DNA of 64,000 nucleotides from Lacisediminihabitans sp040549465 (lineage in GTDB: Bacteria > Actinomycetota > Actinomycetes > Actinomycetales > Microbacteriaceae): contig NZ_JBEPTL010000014.1 in NCBI RefSeq assembly GCF_040549465.1, positions 26,940 through 90,939 of the forward strand, read 5' to 3'. The position numbers and the translations under genes were made by a program. Below, one piece after another: positions 32,600 through 41,992 of the stretch (its first letter is position 1; the number at the start of each line of letters is the position of its first letter). The notes below the pieces were generated by a model, which was not told the origin of the DNA, searched no databases, and saw only the letters and a list, made by a program, of their open reading frames with translations.

Positions 32600-33599
32600 C
32601 CGCACCGCCGAGGCCTACGCTCCTGAGGAACAATCGCTGGAATACCAGGAACAGGATGATCGGGATGAGCGTGGAGATCGCGAGCGCCGCGAGGTAGACG
32701 TCGAGTTCGATCGCCTTCTGGAGGGTCGGCAGGCGCACCGACAGCGGCTGCACGGCGGGATCTCTGAGCACCAGGAGCGGCCAGAGATAGTCCTTCCACG
32801 CGTTGATGATCGCGAATACCGAGACCACGCCCAGAATCGGACGCGACATCGGCAGAACTATCGACCAGAACAGCCGGAATGGACCGGCGCCATCGGTGCG
32901 CGCCGCCTCGAAGACCTCGCGCGGAAGGTTGTCGAAGAATCGCTTCACCAGCAGGATGTTGAAAGCGTTGGCACCGGCAGGCAGCCAGACCGCCCAGAAG
33001 GTGTTGATGAGCGAGGTACCGATGATCGGCGGATGCAGAATCGTGAGGTAGAGCGGAACCAGCAGCACCACGGCCGGCACGAAGAGGGTACCGAGCACGA
33101 GGGCGTTGATCACAGCGGCATACTTCGGTTTGAGCACCGAGAGTGCGTATCCTCCGGTCGACGCCACCAGTATCTGCAGGAGCCACGAGCCGAGCGCCAC
33201 CCAGAGCGTATTGACGAACTGCACGTCGATGTGAACTGTCGACCAGGCAGTGGCCAGGTTCGCCCAGTCCACGCCGTGCGGAAAGATCGCCATTGGTGTG
33301 CGGAGGGTGTCCTGCGTCGGGGTGATGGCCGATTTGGCCAGCCACAGGATCGGTCCGAGCCCAGCGCCGATGAGCAGCACGAGCAGTACGATCTGGCTGG
33401 TGCCGAGTGGGAAGCGCACGCTCGTGCGGCGCCAGTCCGCTGGCGAGGCTATGCCGCGGTCTTCCGCCTCCTTAGCCGGTCGACGCTTCCTGGCAGGCCG
33501 GGGCGATACGAGCGCCATCGGGCTGGAGTCGAGGGCATCCCGCACGGGCAGTGGCGTCTCGTCCGCGTCGTTGGTGAGACGGGTCTCTGTGCTGGTCAA
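32589..33599 (-). CDS. Carbohydrate ABC transporter permease (MalG type)
   Basis: 336 residues. A long charged N-terminal extension (about 1-60, containing RKRRPAKEAEDRG) precedes six predicted helices. The EAA loop EVFEAARTDGAGPFRLFWSI followed by VLPMSRPILGVVSVFAIINA identifies the CUT1 family. Pairs with the MalF-type permease, which it overlaps by four bases. Last gene of the oligosaccharide operon. Confidence 0.9.
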   Translation of the reverse strand: MTSTETRLTNDADETPLPVRDALDSSPMALVSPRPARKRRPAKEAEDRGIASPADWRRTSVRFPLGTSQIVLLVLLIGAGLGPILWLAKSAITPTQDTLRTPMAIFPHGVDWANLATAWSTVHIDVQFVNTLWVALGSWLLQILVASTGGYALSVLKPKYAAVINALVLGTLFVPAVVLLVPLYLTILHPPIIGTSLINTFWAVWLPAGANAFNILLVKRFFDNLPREVFEAARTDGAGPFRLFWSIVLPMSRPILGVVSVFAIINAWKDYLWPLLVLRDPAVQPLSVRLPTLQKAIELDVYLAALAISTLIPIILFLVFQRLFLRSVGLGGAVKG

Positions 33600-34537
33600 T
33601 TGGTGCTCCAGGCCTTGGTCGCCTTGAAGTACACCCAGGACAGCACGGCGAGGAACACGGCGAGCATGATGCTCAGCGCGGTCGCGGCACCGTAGTTGCC
33701 GCCGAGGCTGTTCTGGAAGGCATAGCGATAGATGAGTTGCAGGATCGTCACCGTCGAATTGGCCGGACCACCGCCGGTGAAGAGGAAGGGTTCGAGAAAG
33801 ACCTGCGAGGTGCCGATGATCTGCAGGATCAGGGTGATCAAGAGCACCCCGCGCAGCTGCGGGAGCGTCACGTGCCAGATCTTGCGCAAGATCGACGCGC
33901 CGTCCACCTCCGCGGCGTCATAGAGCTCTGGGGCGACTCCGCTGAGTGCCGCGAGATAGATGATGATCGTGCCGCCAGCCGCCGCCCAGGTCGCCTCAAG
34001 TACCAGCGAGGGCATCGCGGATGCCGCGGACTGGATCCACGGCTGCGGACCGATACCCACCCAGCTCAGCATCACGTTGAACACCCCGGTCGGGCTCGCG
34101 TCGTAGAAGAATTTCCAGAGCAGCACCGCCACCACCGGCGGCACCACGACGGGCAAGTAGGCCAGGGCGCTGAAGACACCCTTCCACTTGCGCACCTCGC
34201 TCATCAGCACAGCGACGATGAGCGGGACGGGGTATCCGAATACCAGGGCGAGAACCGCGAAATAGCCGGTGTTCTTCACCGCGGTGAGGAAGAGCGGATC
34301 GCCGAGCACCCTGGCGAAGTTGTCCCAGCCCACGAAGATGGCCGGCGTTACGAGGTTGGTCTTCTGGAAGCTCATGTCCACCGCCTGCACGATCGGCCAC
34401 CAGGAGAAGGCGCCGAAGATGAAAAGCAGCGGCAGCAGGAAGATGAGATTGCTCAGTCCCCCGCCCCGTATCCAGGTCATCGGTGTGCGACGCGGGCGAA
34501 GAGGAGTGGATGCCGCGGCCTTGGCGATTGTGGTCAT
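33596..34537 (-). CDS. Carbohydrate ABC transporter permease (MalF type)
   Basis: 313 residues, six predicted helices. The EAA loop is ELYDAAEVDGASILRKIWHV followed by TLPQLRGVLLITLILQIIGT. First-helix region NLIFLLPLLFIFGAFSWWPI. Forms the membrane channel with the MalG-type protein. No ATPase is encoded in this operon; CUT1 systems often borrow a shared MsmK/MalK-type ATPase encoded elsewhere. Confidence 0.9.
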   Translation of the reverse strand: MTTIAKAAASTPLRPRRTPMTWIRGGGLSNLIFLLPLLFIFGAFSWWPIVQAVDMSFQKTNLVTPAIFVGWDNFARVLGDPLFLTAVKNTGYFAVLALVFGYPVPLIVAVLMSEVRKWKGVFSALAYLPVVVPPVVAVLLWKFFYDASPTGVFNVMLSWVGIGPQPWIQSAASAMPSLVLEATWAAAGGTIIIYLAALSGVAPELYDAAEVDGASILRKIWHVTLPQLRGVLLITLILQIIGTSQVFLEPFLFTGGGPANSTVTILQLIYRYAFQNSLGGNYGAATALSIMLAVFLAVLSWVYFKATKAWSTN

Positions 34538-34569
34538 GAGAAGCGGTTCTTTCGTCGGTGAGCAGAGGC

Positions 34570-34604
34570 CGGGGCTGGTGGGAGCGGATGTCGCGCCAGC
34601 CCCG
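34570..34604 (-). terminator. Hairpin between binding-protein and permease genes
   Basis: CGGGGCTGG (34570-34578) pairs with CCAGCCCCG (34596-34604), extendable by two pairs. It lies directly after the binding-protein stop. It probably protects or attenuates the mRNA so that more binding protein than permease is made. Confidence 0.6.
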
Positions 34605-34621
34605 ACGGTGTCGTGGAGTTA

Positions 34622-35983
34622 TCAGCCCGCGTCGACGATGGCCTGTACATCGGTGGTGGCCTGCTTGAGCAGGGCATCGATGTCGGCGTTCTTGTTCGTC
34701 AGCACGGCTTGCACGACGGTGTCGAGCGCTCCGTAGAGTTCCTGCGTGTGGGCGGACGGCTCACCGATCGGCTTCTGGTCGTAGATTCCGTTCGTGAAAC
34801 CCTTCATCTGGTCGAGCGGCACGTTGATGTAGCTCTTGATCCAGCCCTGTGAGGTGTCGAGGGTCGCCTTGTCGAAGATCGGCAGGGCCGGCACGCCGAC
34901 CGGTTGCGAACTCGCGTCGAGGGTCTTCGCATCGAGTACGGCCGCGCTCTTCACGGTGAGCTTCTTCATGTAGTAGAAGTCCATCCATTTGACCGCTGCC
35001 GCCTTCTGCGCGTCAGTGGCCTTGACGTTCACGGCGGCGATCGTTCCGCCACCGAGCGTTCCGGCCTTCGATCCGTCCATCGGCACGACAGTCATGCCGT
35101 AATCCTTCGGGTTGAGGTTCTGCGCCTGCACCAGGTTGGTGTAGATGTCGGAACCGCTGGTGTACATGCCGATCTGCCCGGCGCCGAATGCCTGGTTGAT
35201 CGAACCCCAGTCGTAGAGGAAGTTACTGCCGAGCGAGTTGTCTTCCCAGCGCATCGCCTTCAGCAGCTCGAGCGACTTCTTGGTGCCGGGGTTGTCCAGG
35301 CTGACCGTGGTCTTGCCGCCCTTGGTGGTCTCAACAGCGCCGCCGTGGGCGTAGGTCGCCGTCGTCAGCTGCCATCCGCCCGTGTTGTTCTGGGTCATCT
35401 GCATGTAACCCGCCTGCCCCGTTTTCTCCGAGATCTTCTTGGCGTCGGTGCGAACCTGGTCCCAGGTCGTCGGTGGCTTGTCGGGATCGAGCCCCGCGGC
35501 GGTGAAGAGCGCACGGTTGTAGTGCAGGGCGCTGCCGTAGGCCGCGGTCGGCAGGCCGAAGATGTTGCCGCTGCCGTCCTGGGCTGCGGAGAGTACATTC
35601 GGGTTGAACTTGTCGGCGTAGGGCAGCGCCTTCACCAGGGAGCTGATGTCGGCGAGCTGGCCGTTCTCGATGAGGGTCTTACCGTCGGTGAAGGGGATGG
35701 TGAAGACGTCGGGCAGCGTGCCGCCCGCGAGTTGGGCTGCGAAGGTCGGGCCGGTCCACTCGTACTCTTCGGCTTTGACAGTGATGGTGGGATTGGCTTT
35801 TTCGAACTGCTTGACCTGGGCATCGAAGGCGTCGAAGGCCGCCTGTTTGCTGCCGGGGATGAGACTGACGACGGAAATCGAGACCTTTCCGTTCGCCGCC
35901 GGTGTCGCGCTGCACCCGGCGAGGGCTGCAACGGTCGCGAGAACGGCGATACCGGCTGCTGCGACCTTGATTGCTGACTTCAT
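34622..35983 (-). CDS. Carbohydrate ABC transporter substrate-binding lipoprotein
   Basis: 453 residues. The signal peptide ends AALAGC with lipid-anchor Cys24, followed by a mature MalE/UgpB-type solute-binding fold (VSISVVSLIPGSKQAAFDAF, then IFGLPTAAYGSALHYNRALF, then DSLGSNFLYDW-like ending region). It should capture an oligosaccharide, probably an alpha-glucoside given the adjacent GH13 enzyme. ATG 35983 with GAAAGG upstream is the true start; the frame runs open to 36220 without coding character. Confidence 0.9.
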   Translation of the reverse strand: MKSAIKVAAAGIAVLATVAALAGCSATPAANGKVSISVVSLIPGSKQAAFDAFDAQVKQFEKANPTITVKAEEYEWTGPTFAAQLAGGTLPDVFTIPFTDGKTLIENGQLADISSLVKALPYADKFNPNVLSAAQDGSGNIFGLPTAAYGSALHYNRALFTAAGLDPDKPPTTWDQVRTDAKKISEKTGQAGYMQMTQNNTGGWQLTTATYAHGGAVETTKGGKTTVSLDNPGTKKSLELLKAMRWEDNSLGSNFLYDWGSINQAFGAGQIGMYTSGSDIYTNLVQAQNLNPKDYGMTVVPMDGSKAGTLGGGTIAAVNVKATDAQKAAAVKWMDFYYMKKLTVKSAAVLDAKTLDASSQPVGVPALPIFDKATLDTSQGWIKSYINVPLDQMKGFTNGIYDQKPIGEPSAHTQELYGALDTVVQAVLTNKNADIDALLKQATTDVQAIVDAG

Positions 35984-36063
35984 TGTCTTGCCTTTCTGTG
36001 GTTGTGAGAGGTGCTTCGGTGGTGCATTGCGTGTTCGAGACACGGAACGCTGTTCTCCGGCGG

Positions 36064-37773
36064 CTAGTGCTGTGTCCGTAGCCACACCGTGGAGTCTGGA
36101 GGGAGCCGTCCGAAGACGAACTGCGTCGAACTGAGGAGGATGCTGTCGTGTTCCGGCAGCTCGATCGGGGCGATTGAGAGGTTGGTCATGCTGAGAAAGC
36201 CCGGGCCGCGCGAGAAGCACAGCACCCCGTCACCGGCTTCGACCCAGGCGAAATCGGACTCGGTCAACGCCGCGACATGACGACGGATGCGGAGTGCCTC
36301 GCGATAGAGACAGAGCATCGAGCCCTGGTCGCTCTCCTGCTCCTCCACGGTGAGCCTGGCCCAGCTCTCCGGCTGCGGGAGCCACGGCTCGGCTGCTCCC
36401 GCCGGACCGAAGCCGAGCCCGGCCGCGGTCCCGCGCCACGGCAAGGGCACTCGGCATCCGTCCCGGCCCGGATCGACGCCGTTCGACCGGAAGTGCATCG
36501 GGTCCTGGATCAGCCCGGCGGGAATATCTTCAGCCTCCGGGAGGCCGAGCTCGTCGCCCTGGTAGATGTAGAGCGACCCGGGAAGGGCTGCGGTGAGCAG
36601 CGCGGCGGCGCGAGCCCGGCTCGTGCCGAGTTCGAGATCGGTCGGGGTACCGAAGCGTTTGGCGGTGAAGGCGAAGGAGGAATCCTCCCTGCCGTACCGG
36701 GTGACCGGCCGGGTCACGTCGTGGTTGGACAGCACCCAGGTGGACGGCGCGCCGACCGGAGCGTGGGCGGCGAGGGTCGTGTCGATGGAGGCACGCAGGT
36801 TCGCGGCATCCCATGGCCGTGCCATGAAGTCAAAGTTGAAAGCGGTGTGCAGCTCGTCGGGTCGCAGGTACTTGGCGAAACGCTCGATATCCGGCAGCCA
36901 GATCTCCCCCACCAGGCTGCGAGCACCGGCATAGGAGTCAGCCACCGCTCGCCAGCCGCGATAGATATCGTGCAGCTCGTCGCGATCGACCGTCGGATGC
37001 TGGCCGGGCAGCGGATTCTCCGGAACCTCCGGCAGGTTCTCGTCTTTCACCAGCAGTGCGGCCGAATCGATGCGCACACCCGCGACACCGCGGTCGAACC
37101 AAAACCGAAGCACGTCTTCGAATTCGCGACGCACATCGGGGTGGTTCCAGTTGAGGTCCGGCTGCTCGGGCGTGAAGAGGTGCAGGTACCACTGTCCAGG
37201 CGTGCCATCAGGGTTCGTCGTGCGCGTCCAGGTCTCTCCCTGGAAATCGGAGACCCAGCGGGTAGGGATGCCGTCTCCATTCGGTCCGCGACCATCGCGG
37301 AACCAGAAGCGCTCGCGCTCCGGCGAGCCAGGGGCCGCCGCCAGTGCCGCCCTGAACCACGGATGCTGGTCGGAGACGTGATTGGGAACGACATCGATGA
37401 TCGTGCGGATGCCGAGTTCGAGAGCCTCACGGATGAGCGCCTCAGCCTGGGCCAGCTCTCCGAAGGACGGGTTGATCGCACGGTAGTCGGCAACGTCGTA
37501 TCCGCCGTCGGCCAGCGGTGAGGCGTACCAGGGGGTGAACCAGATCGCGACCACGCCGAGATCGCGCAGGTAGCCGAGCCGTGAACGCACACCGGCGAGG
37601 TCACCGGTCCCGTCGCCGTCGCCGTCGGCGAAGCTGCGGATGTAGATCTGGTAGACGACGGCGCTTCGCCACCAATCAGGATCGCTGGTATTCGGCGACA
37701 CGATCGTCGTCTGGCTCAGCGGTGCTGATTCACCCATGGAGGCTGGGGCGAAAGGGGTGCGGACCGAATCCAC
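36064..37773 (-). CDS. GH13 alpha-glucosidase / oligo-1,6-glucosidase-like enzyme
   Basis: 569 residues. The four GH13 regions are present: DVVPNH, GVRIDSAAL (nucleophile Asp), LVGEIWLPD (acid Glu) and LSNHDVTR (stabiliser Asp). The start region VVYQIYIRSFADGDGDGTGD is typical of alpha-glucosidases and trehalulose/isomaltase-type enzymes. No signal peptide, so it acts on sugars after import by the downstream ABC system. GTG 37773 is used; ATG 37737 is an alternative. First gene of the operon, with a 12-base operator-like motif upstream. Confidence 0.9.
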   Translation of the reverse strand: MDSVRTPFAPASMGESAPLSQTTIVSPNTSDPDWWRSAVVYQIYIRSFADGDGDGTGDLAGVRSRLGYLRDLGVVAIWFTPWYASPLADGGYDVADYRAINPSFGELAQAEALIREALELGIRTIIDVVPNHVSDQHPWFRAALAAAPGSPERERFWFRDGRGPNGDGIPTRWVSDFQGETWTRTTNPDGTPGQWYLHLFTPEQPDLNWNHPDVRREFEDVLRFWFDRGVAGVRIDSAALLVKDENLPEVPENPLPGQHPTVDRDELHDIYRGWRAVADSYAGARSLVGEIWLPDIERFAKYLRPDELHTAFNFDFMARPWDAANLRASIDTTLAAHAPVGAPSTWVLSNHDVTRPVTRYGREDSSFAFTAKRFGTPTDLELGTSRARAAALLTAALPGSLYIYQGDELGLPEAEDIPAGLIQDPMHFRSNGVDPGRDGCRVPLPWRGTAAGLGFGPAGAAEPWLPQPESWARLTVEEQESDQGSMLCLYREALRIRRHVAALTESDFAWVEAGDGVLCFSRGPGFLSMTNLSIAPIELPEHDSILLSSTQFVFGRLPPDSTVWLRTQH

Positions 37774-37863
37774 GTGCTGCTCTTTCCTGTCAACGCCAGT
37801 GTTGGCATCGCGTTTTTACGCGCTGCCCGCAGGCATTGAAGGAAATGTAGCTTTAATGATAGA

Positions 37864-37875
37864 TCAACGCAAGAA
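37864..37875 (-). promoter_or_regulatory. Candidate LacI operator before the GH13 operon
   Basis: TCAACGCAAGAA (plus strand) occurs here and, identically, at 38946-38957 before the LacI gene. The surrounding region is AT-rich. Confidence 0.55.
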
Positions 37876-37895
37876 CTAAACAAATAGCAAGAAAA

Positions 37896-38927
37896 TTACG
37901 TTACTTTGCGTGTGCTTGCGGGTGAAGGCGCCGGTCCGGTCGAGGCCCGGACCACGAGTTCCGGCTCGAAAAGGAATTCGTCGCTGACCATGTCCGCTCC
38001 GGAGATCTGCGCCACCAGGAGTTCGATCACCATGCGTCCCATCGGCTCGATCGGCTGGCGCACCGTGGTGAGCGGCGGATCGATGGCGTTCATCAGTGCG
38101 GAGTCGTCGAAACCGATGACGGAGATGTCCTGCGGTACTCGCAGACCAGCACGGCGCACCGCGCGAATGGCACCGAGTGCGAGAGGATCGCTCGCACAGA
38201 GGATGGCGGTCACTCCCGCCGCGAGAAGCCTCGACGCGCCAGCCTGGCCGGCCTCGAGAGAATAGCGAGACTGCACTATCTGGTCGTCGTCGAAGGCCAG
38301 GCTGAGGAAATCGGCCACCCGACGGGCTGCGGCGAGTTTGCGCAGCGACGGGATGTGGTCGGCCGGCCCGAGCAAGAGTCCGATACGCGTGTGACCGAGC
38401 TGGTGCAGGTGGGCGATGGCCTGCTCAGCAGCCACCGCGTCATCCGTCGACACCGTCGCGAAGCCCAGGCCGGCGATCGGAGCGTTGACCAGCACCGTCG
38501 GCAGATTGAGATCCGAAAGTCGTGCGAAGTGCTCGTGCGGGGCATTCTGTTGCGTGTACTGGCCGCCGACGAACACCACGCCGGAGACCTGCTGCTGGAT
38601 GAGCAGCTCCACATACTCCGCCTCGCTGATTCCACCCGCGCTCTGCGTGCACAATACGGGCGTGTAGCCGTTCTGCGCGAGCGCGCCCCCGACCACCTCT
38701 CCGAAAGCCGGGAAGATCGGGTTGTTCAGTTCGGGGAGAAAGAGTCCAACCAGCCTGGCCCGCTCACCGCGGAGCTTGGTCGGTCGCTCGTAACCGAGCA
38801 CGTCGAGAGCGGTGAGCACCGTCTGCCTGGTGGCCTCCGAGACCCCGGGCTTCTCGTTGAGCACACGGCTCACGGTGGCCTCGCTGACCCCGACTTTTCG
38901 CGCAACCTCTGCAAGCCTCTTCGACAT
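37896..38927 (-). CDS. LacI family transcriptional regulator of the sugar operon
   Basis: 343 residues. The DNA-binding head is textbook: RLAEVARKVGVSEATVSRVL then NEKPGVSEATRQTVLTALDV. The periplasmic-binding-protein-like effector domain follows (LVGLFLPELNNPIFPAFGEV, then ISVIGFDDSALMNAIDPPLT). It sits directly upstream of the GH13-transport operon in the same direction and shares an operator-like motif with it, so it probably represses that operon and itself. ATG 38927 has TAAGAT six bases upstream. Confidence 0.93.
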   Translation of the reverse strand: MSKRLAEVARKVGVSEATVSRVLNEKPGVSEATRQTVLTALDVLGYERPTKLRGERARLVGLFLPELNNPIFPAFGEVVGGALAQNGYTPVLCTQSAGGISEAEYVELLIQQQVSGVVFVGGQYTQQNAPHEHFARLSDLNLPTVLVNAPIAGLGFATVSTDDAVAAEQAIAHLHQLGHTRIGLLLGPADHIPSLRKLAAARRVADFLSLAFDDDQIVQSRYSLEAGQAGASRLLAAGVTAILCASDPLALGAIRAVRRAGLRVPQDISVIGFDDSALMNAIDPPLTTVRQPIEPMGRMVIELLVAQISGADMVSDEFLFEPELVVRASTGPAPSPASTRKVT

Positions 38928-38933
38928 GTACGA

Positions 38934-38939
38934 ATCTTA
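38934..38939 (-). promoter_or_regulatory. Leaderless-type -10 hexamer for the LacI gene
   Basis: TAAGAT on the minus strand, 6 bases before ATG 38927. The candidate operator at 38946-38957 lies in the adjacent spacer. Confidence 0.5.
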
Positions 38940-38945
38940 CGCAAG

Positions 38946-38957
38946 TCAACGCAAGAA
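38946..38957. promoter_or_regulatory. Candidate LacI autoregulatory operator
   Basis: TCAACGCAAGAA, identical to 37864-37875. Locally there is also a repeated ACGCAAG (38939-38955) and the inverted repeat GCAAGAAGTTGC (38951-38962). Confidence 0.55.
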
Positions 38958-38977
38958 GTTGCAGGAAACTCGCCAAC

Positions 38978-38983
38978 TATCAT
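38978..38983 (+). promoter_or_regulatory. Leaderless-type -10 hexamer for the UbiA-like gene
   Basis: TATCAT six bases before ATG 38990. Confidence 0.5.
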
Positions 38984-38989
38984 TGATGG

Positions 38990-39823
38990 ATGCCGAACAC
39001 CGTGGTCTCGCTGGCCCGCTCCAGCCATCCCGGCCCCGGCGTCGCGGTCAGCATTGTGGCCGTCGTGCTCGGAGCCGGGCTCGGGCTCGAGCCGTGGAGG
39101 CTCGTCATCCTGGGTGTCGCGTTCTTGCTCAACCAGGTCTCAGTCGGACTGTCGAACGACTGGATCGATGCCGACCGCGACCGGGCGGTCGGGCGCATCG
39201 ACAAACCGGTGGCCCTGGGGCAGATCGACGCCGCCACGGTTCGCAACACGGCTTTCGCGACGGCGGCGCTGGCCATCCTGCTGACGCTGCCGCTCGGCCT
39301 GTGGGCGACGGTCGCCAATGCTGTCTTCATCGTCTCTGCCTGGCTGTACAACGCCGGGCTCAAGAACACGCCGATCTCGGTGCTCCCCTACATCGTCAGT
39401 TTCGGGCTGCTCCCCATGATCGTGGCACTCTCCCTATCTGTTCCCGCTCTCGCAGCCCCGTGGGCGCTGGGGCTGGGTGCGCTACTCGGCGTCGCGGCCC
39501 ACTTCGCGAACGTGCTGCCCGATCTCGCCGACGACGAGCGCACCGGCATCCGGGGGCTCCCCCATCGACTGGGGCGCCGCGTATCCGGAGTCGTCATCTT
39601 CCTCTCCCTGGCTCTCGGTGGGCTACTCGCCTTTTTCGGCCCCGCCGGCGACAGGACAGCACTGGAGGGGGTGGGACTCGTACTCACCCTGCTGCTGGCC
39701 GTCGGAATCGCAGTGGTACTGCGGCGACCGCCGACCCGACTGCTCTTCCAGCTGATCATTGCGGCGGCCCTGGTCAACGTCGTGCTGCTCGCTTTCAGCG
39801 GCGGACGCATCCTGCTGCCGTAG
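38990..39823 (+). CDS. UbiA-family membrane prenyltransferase
   Basis: 277 residues with eight or nine predicted helices. The first aspartate-rich motif is NDWIDADRDRAVGRIDKPVA (NDxxDxxxD) and the second is DLADDERTGIRG, both needed for prenyl diphosphate binding through magnesium. LYNAGLKNTPISVLPYIVSF is also family-typical. It transfers a prenyl chain to an aromatic or other acceptor; the acceptor cannot be told from sequence. Starts 62 bases from the divergent LacI gene. Confidence 0.88.
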   Translation: MPNTVVSLARSSHPGPGVAVSIVAVVLGAGLGLEPWRLVILGVAFLLNQVSVGLSNDWIDADRDRAVGRIDKPVALGQIDAATVRNTAFATAALAILLTLPLGLWATVANAVFIVSAWLYNAGLKNTPISVLPYIVSFGLLPMIVALSLSVPALAAPWALGLGALLGVAAHFANVLPDLADDERTGIRGLPHRLGRRVSGVVIFLSLALGGLLAFFGPAGDRTALEGVGLVLTLLLAVGIAVVLRRPPTRLLFQLIIAAALVNVVLLAFSGGRILLP

Positions 39824-39900
39824 CCCCTGCCGCGCACGCTTCGGCGGCAATTCCGCTGGCGCGCTCAGTCGACGCCGCCAGGCGACCGATAGCTATGCGT

Positions 39901-41298
39901 CTAACTCGACTCCTGCGGGCTCTGCACCGGCACCGCGGCGGTGACTGGCGCTCCCGGTTTGGGGTTCTGGATACCGATGGCCGAGACGACGCCTCCGAGG
40001 ATGAGCAGCACCGCGGTCACCAACATCCCGCGGTGGAAGCCGTCGAGTTCGAGGCGTGACCCGATGATCAGGCCGATCATGGCGGTCGCTATGAGACCCG
40101 CGACCCGGGCAACCGCGTTGTTGATCGCCGACCCGATTCCGGACTGTGCCTCGCTGATCGAACCGAGGATCGCGCTGGTCAGCGGCGCAACGGTGATGGT
40201 GAGTCCGAGGCCGAACAGGATCACGCCTGGCAGCACCTCTACCCAGTAGTTCGGGTGCGCATCCATCAGCACGAAGTAGAGATATCCGGCGCCGCCGATG
40301 ATGGGCCCGATCGCCATGAACAGGCGCGGTCCGAGCCGACCCGCCAGCCCGCCGATCCAGGAAGAGAGCAGGATGCTGATGATGGTGACCGGCAGGATCG
40401 CGAGTCCGGCGACTGTCGCCTTGTACTCCCCCACCTCCTGCAGGAACACCGGAAGGAGAAACCCGCCGAGAGACAGGGCAGCGTAGATGAACGTCGTCGC
40501 GACGTTACCCACGCCGAAGTTGCGCACCCGGAACAGGCCGAGCGGCATCATTGGTTGCTTCGCGGTCTTTTCGCGCCAGATGAAGGCCGCGAAGGCGATG
40601 ATGCCGAGAGTCATCGACAGGTAGATGATCGGGCTACCCCAGCCGTAGTTGCCCTGCTCAATGAGCGCGAAGACGGGGAGCCCCAGGCCGAGGACACCGA
40701 GCACAGCGCCCGGATAGTCGATCTTCACGCCGCGTTCGTGGACATCCTTCTGCTTCAGCAGGAAGAGCAGGTAGAGGGTGACGGCGATCGGCAGCACGTT
40801 GATCGCGAACACCAGCCGCCAGGAGAGCAGGTCGACGAAGAGACCGCCGAGGAGAGGCCCGGCGATGAAGGCTGCGCTGGTGAATCCGGTCCACTGGCCG
40901 ATCGCCTTCGCCTGGGCTGCTCCACGAAAGTTCGCGATGATGATCGCCAGAGAACTCGGAACGAGAAACGCCCCTCCGACGCCCTGCACGCCGCGCGCCA
41001 CGATGAGAATCTCGGATGTTGGCGCGATCGCACAGACGAGCGAGGCGACCCCGAAGATAATGAGCCCGAGACGCAGCACGACGATGCGGCCGTAGACGTC
41101 GGACAGCGACCCCGCTACGAGAATCAGCGAACCCAGGGTGATCAGATATGCGTCGACGACCCACTGCTGGGTAGTGACCCCGCCGCTCAGTTCCCTGGTG
41201 ATCGCCGGCAGCGCCACGGTGATGACCGACCCGTCGAGAAAGGCGACGAATGAGGCGAGGACAGCGATCCAGAGGATGAGGCGTTGATTCTTCGTCAT
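39901..41298 (-). CDS. MFS transporter, DHA2/EmrB-QacA type drug exporter
   Basis: 465 residues, about 14 predicted helices. The N-terminal helix AVLASFVAFLDGSVITVALP carries motif D1 of the DHA2 family. SLSDVYGRIVVLRLGLIIFG is the cytoplasmic loop 2-3 motif, and GGAFLVPSSLAIIIANF follows. Likely proton-driven efflux of lipophilic drugs. I start it at ATG 41298, four bases after the upstream hydrolase stop; a GTG at 41319 is possible but would have an SD only two bases away. Confidence 0.88.
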   Translation of the reverse strand: MTKNQRLILWIAVLASFVAFLDGSVITVALPAITRELSGGVTTQQWVVDAYLITLGSLILVAGSLSDVYGRIVVLRLGLIIFGVASLVCAIAPTSEILIVARGVQGVGGAFLVPSSLAIIIANFRGAAQAKAIGQWTGFTSAAFIAGPLLGGLFVDLLSWRLVFAINVLPIAVTLYLLFLLKQKDVHERGVKIDYPGAVLGVLGLGLPVFALIEQGNYGWGSPIIYLSMTLGIIAFAAFIWREKTAKQPMMPLGLFRVRNFGVGNVATTFIYAALSLGGFLLPVFLQEVGEYKATVAGLAILPVTIISILLSSWIGGLAGRLGPRLFMAIGPIIGGAGYLYFVLMDAHPNYWVEVLPGVILFGLGLTITVAPLTSAILGSISEAQSGIGSAINNAVARVAGLIATAMIGLIIGSRLELDGFHRGMLVTAVLLILGGVVSAIGIQNPKPGAPVTAAVPVQSPQESS

Positions 41299-41302
41299 GA
41301 GG

Positions 41303-41986
41303 TCATTGTGAACCCTCACAGCCTCCGATTGATTCCTCCACCGCCTCGAAAAGTTCGGGAGACGCGAGCGGGCGGAAATGTCCGACCATCGGCAGCTCGA
41401 TATTCGTCGCGCCCTCCAGCCTGCTTCCGCCGGGAATCAGCGGGTCGAGCCTGCTGTAGATCGAGGTGATCCTGTGGTTGGCCGCCAGGTTTGCCGCGAG
41501 ACTCACCAGGGTCACATCGGCGGGCGAGAATGCCCGCAGCACCGGATTCGGGGCGTAACGCGCCAGTACCGAACCGCCGAAGGGGCTGTTGACGGCGACC
41601 AGCCTGTCGATGCGACCGTCCCGGTCATCCGTCACCATCATGTGTTTTCCGATGAGACCGCCTTTGCTGTGCGCCACCAGGACCACGTTCCTCAGATCGC
41701 GGGTTTCGAGGTAGCGCTGACCGAGCTCGGCCGACGCCGTGACGGTCTTGCGGTTGTAACCGAGTTCGGGCAGCAGGTGGATCGGATGCCCGAGTGCGTG
41801 CAGCCTGTCGGCTACCGGTCGCAGGAACTGCCAGGTCTCGTAGACGCCGGGCAGCAACAGCACCGGCGGGCGAACGCCCTCGGAATAGCCGTCACCCTGC
41901 CCCCGTTGAACCAGGTGACGGGTCTGCTCCCTCATCTGGTAGCCGCGGTCGACGACCGAGAGGCCGATATCGCGCAGGCTGATCAC
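41303..41986 (-). CDS. Lipase-like alpha/beta hydrolase
   Basis: 227 residues. PVLLLPGVYETWQFLRPVAD gives the oxyanion loop. VVLVAHSKGGLIGKHMM holds the nucleophile Ser in AHSKGG. SRLDPLIPGG and VGHFRPL supply the likely Asp and His. The HSKGG elbow is seen in PGAP1/EstA-like lipases. GTG 41986 has TAGAGT six bases upstream. Four bases separate it from the MFS gene, so the two form an operon. Confidence 0.82.
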   Translation of the reverse strand: MISLRDIGLSVVDRGYQMREQTRHLVQRGQGDGYSEGVRPPVLLLPGVYETWQFLRPVADRLHALGHPIHLLPELGYNRKTVTASAELGQRYLETRDLRNVVLVAHSKGGLIGKHMMVTDDRDGRIDRLVAVNSPFGGSVLARYAPNPVLRAFSPADVTLVSLAANLAANHRITSIYSRLDPLIPGGSRLEGATNIELPMVGHFRPLASPELFEAVEESIGGCEGSQ

Positions 41987-41992
41987 GTTCCG

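Noticed and set aside
36277..37521. 414-codon open frame opposite the GH13 gene
   Set aside because: Arg/Gly-rich translation typical of antisense frames in high-GC genes; GH13 motifs on the other strand are unmistakable.
40255..41253. 332-codon open frame opposite the MFS gene
   Set aside because: Charged low-complexity antisense of membrane helices, not a protein.
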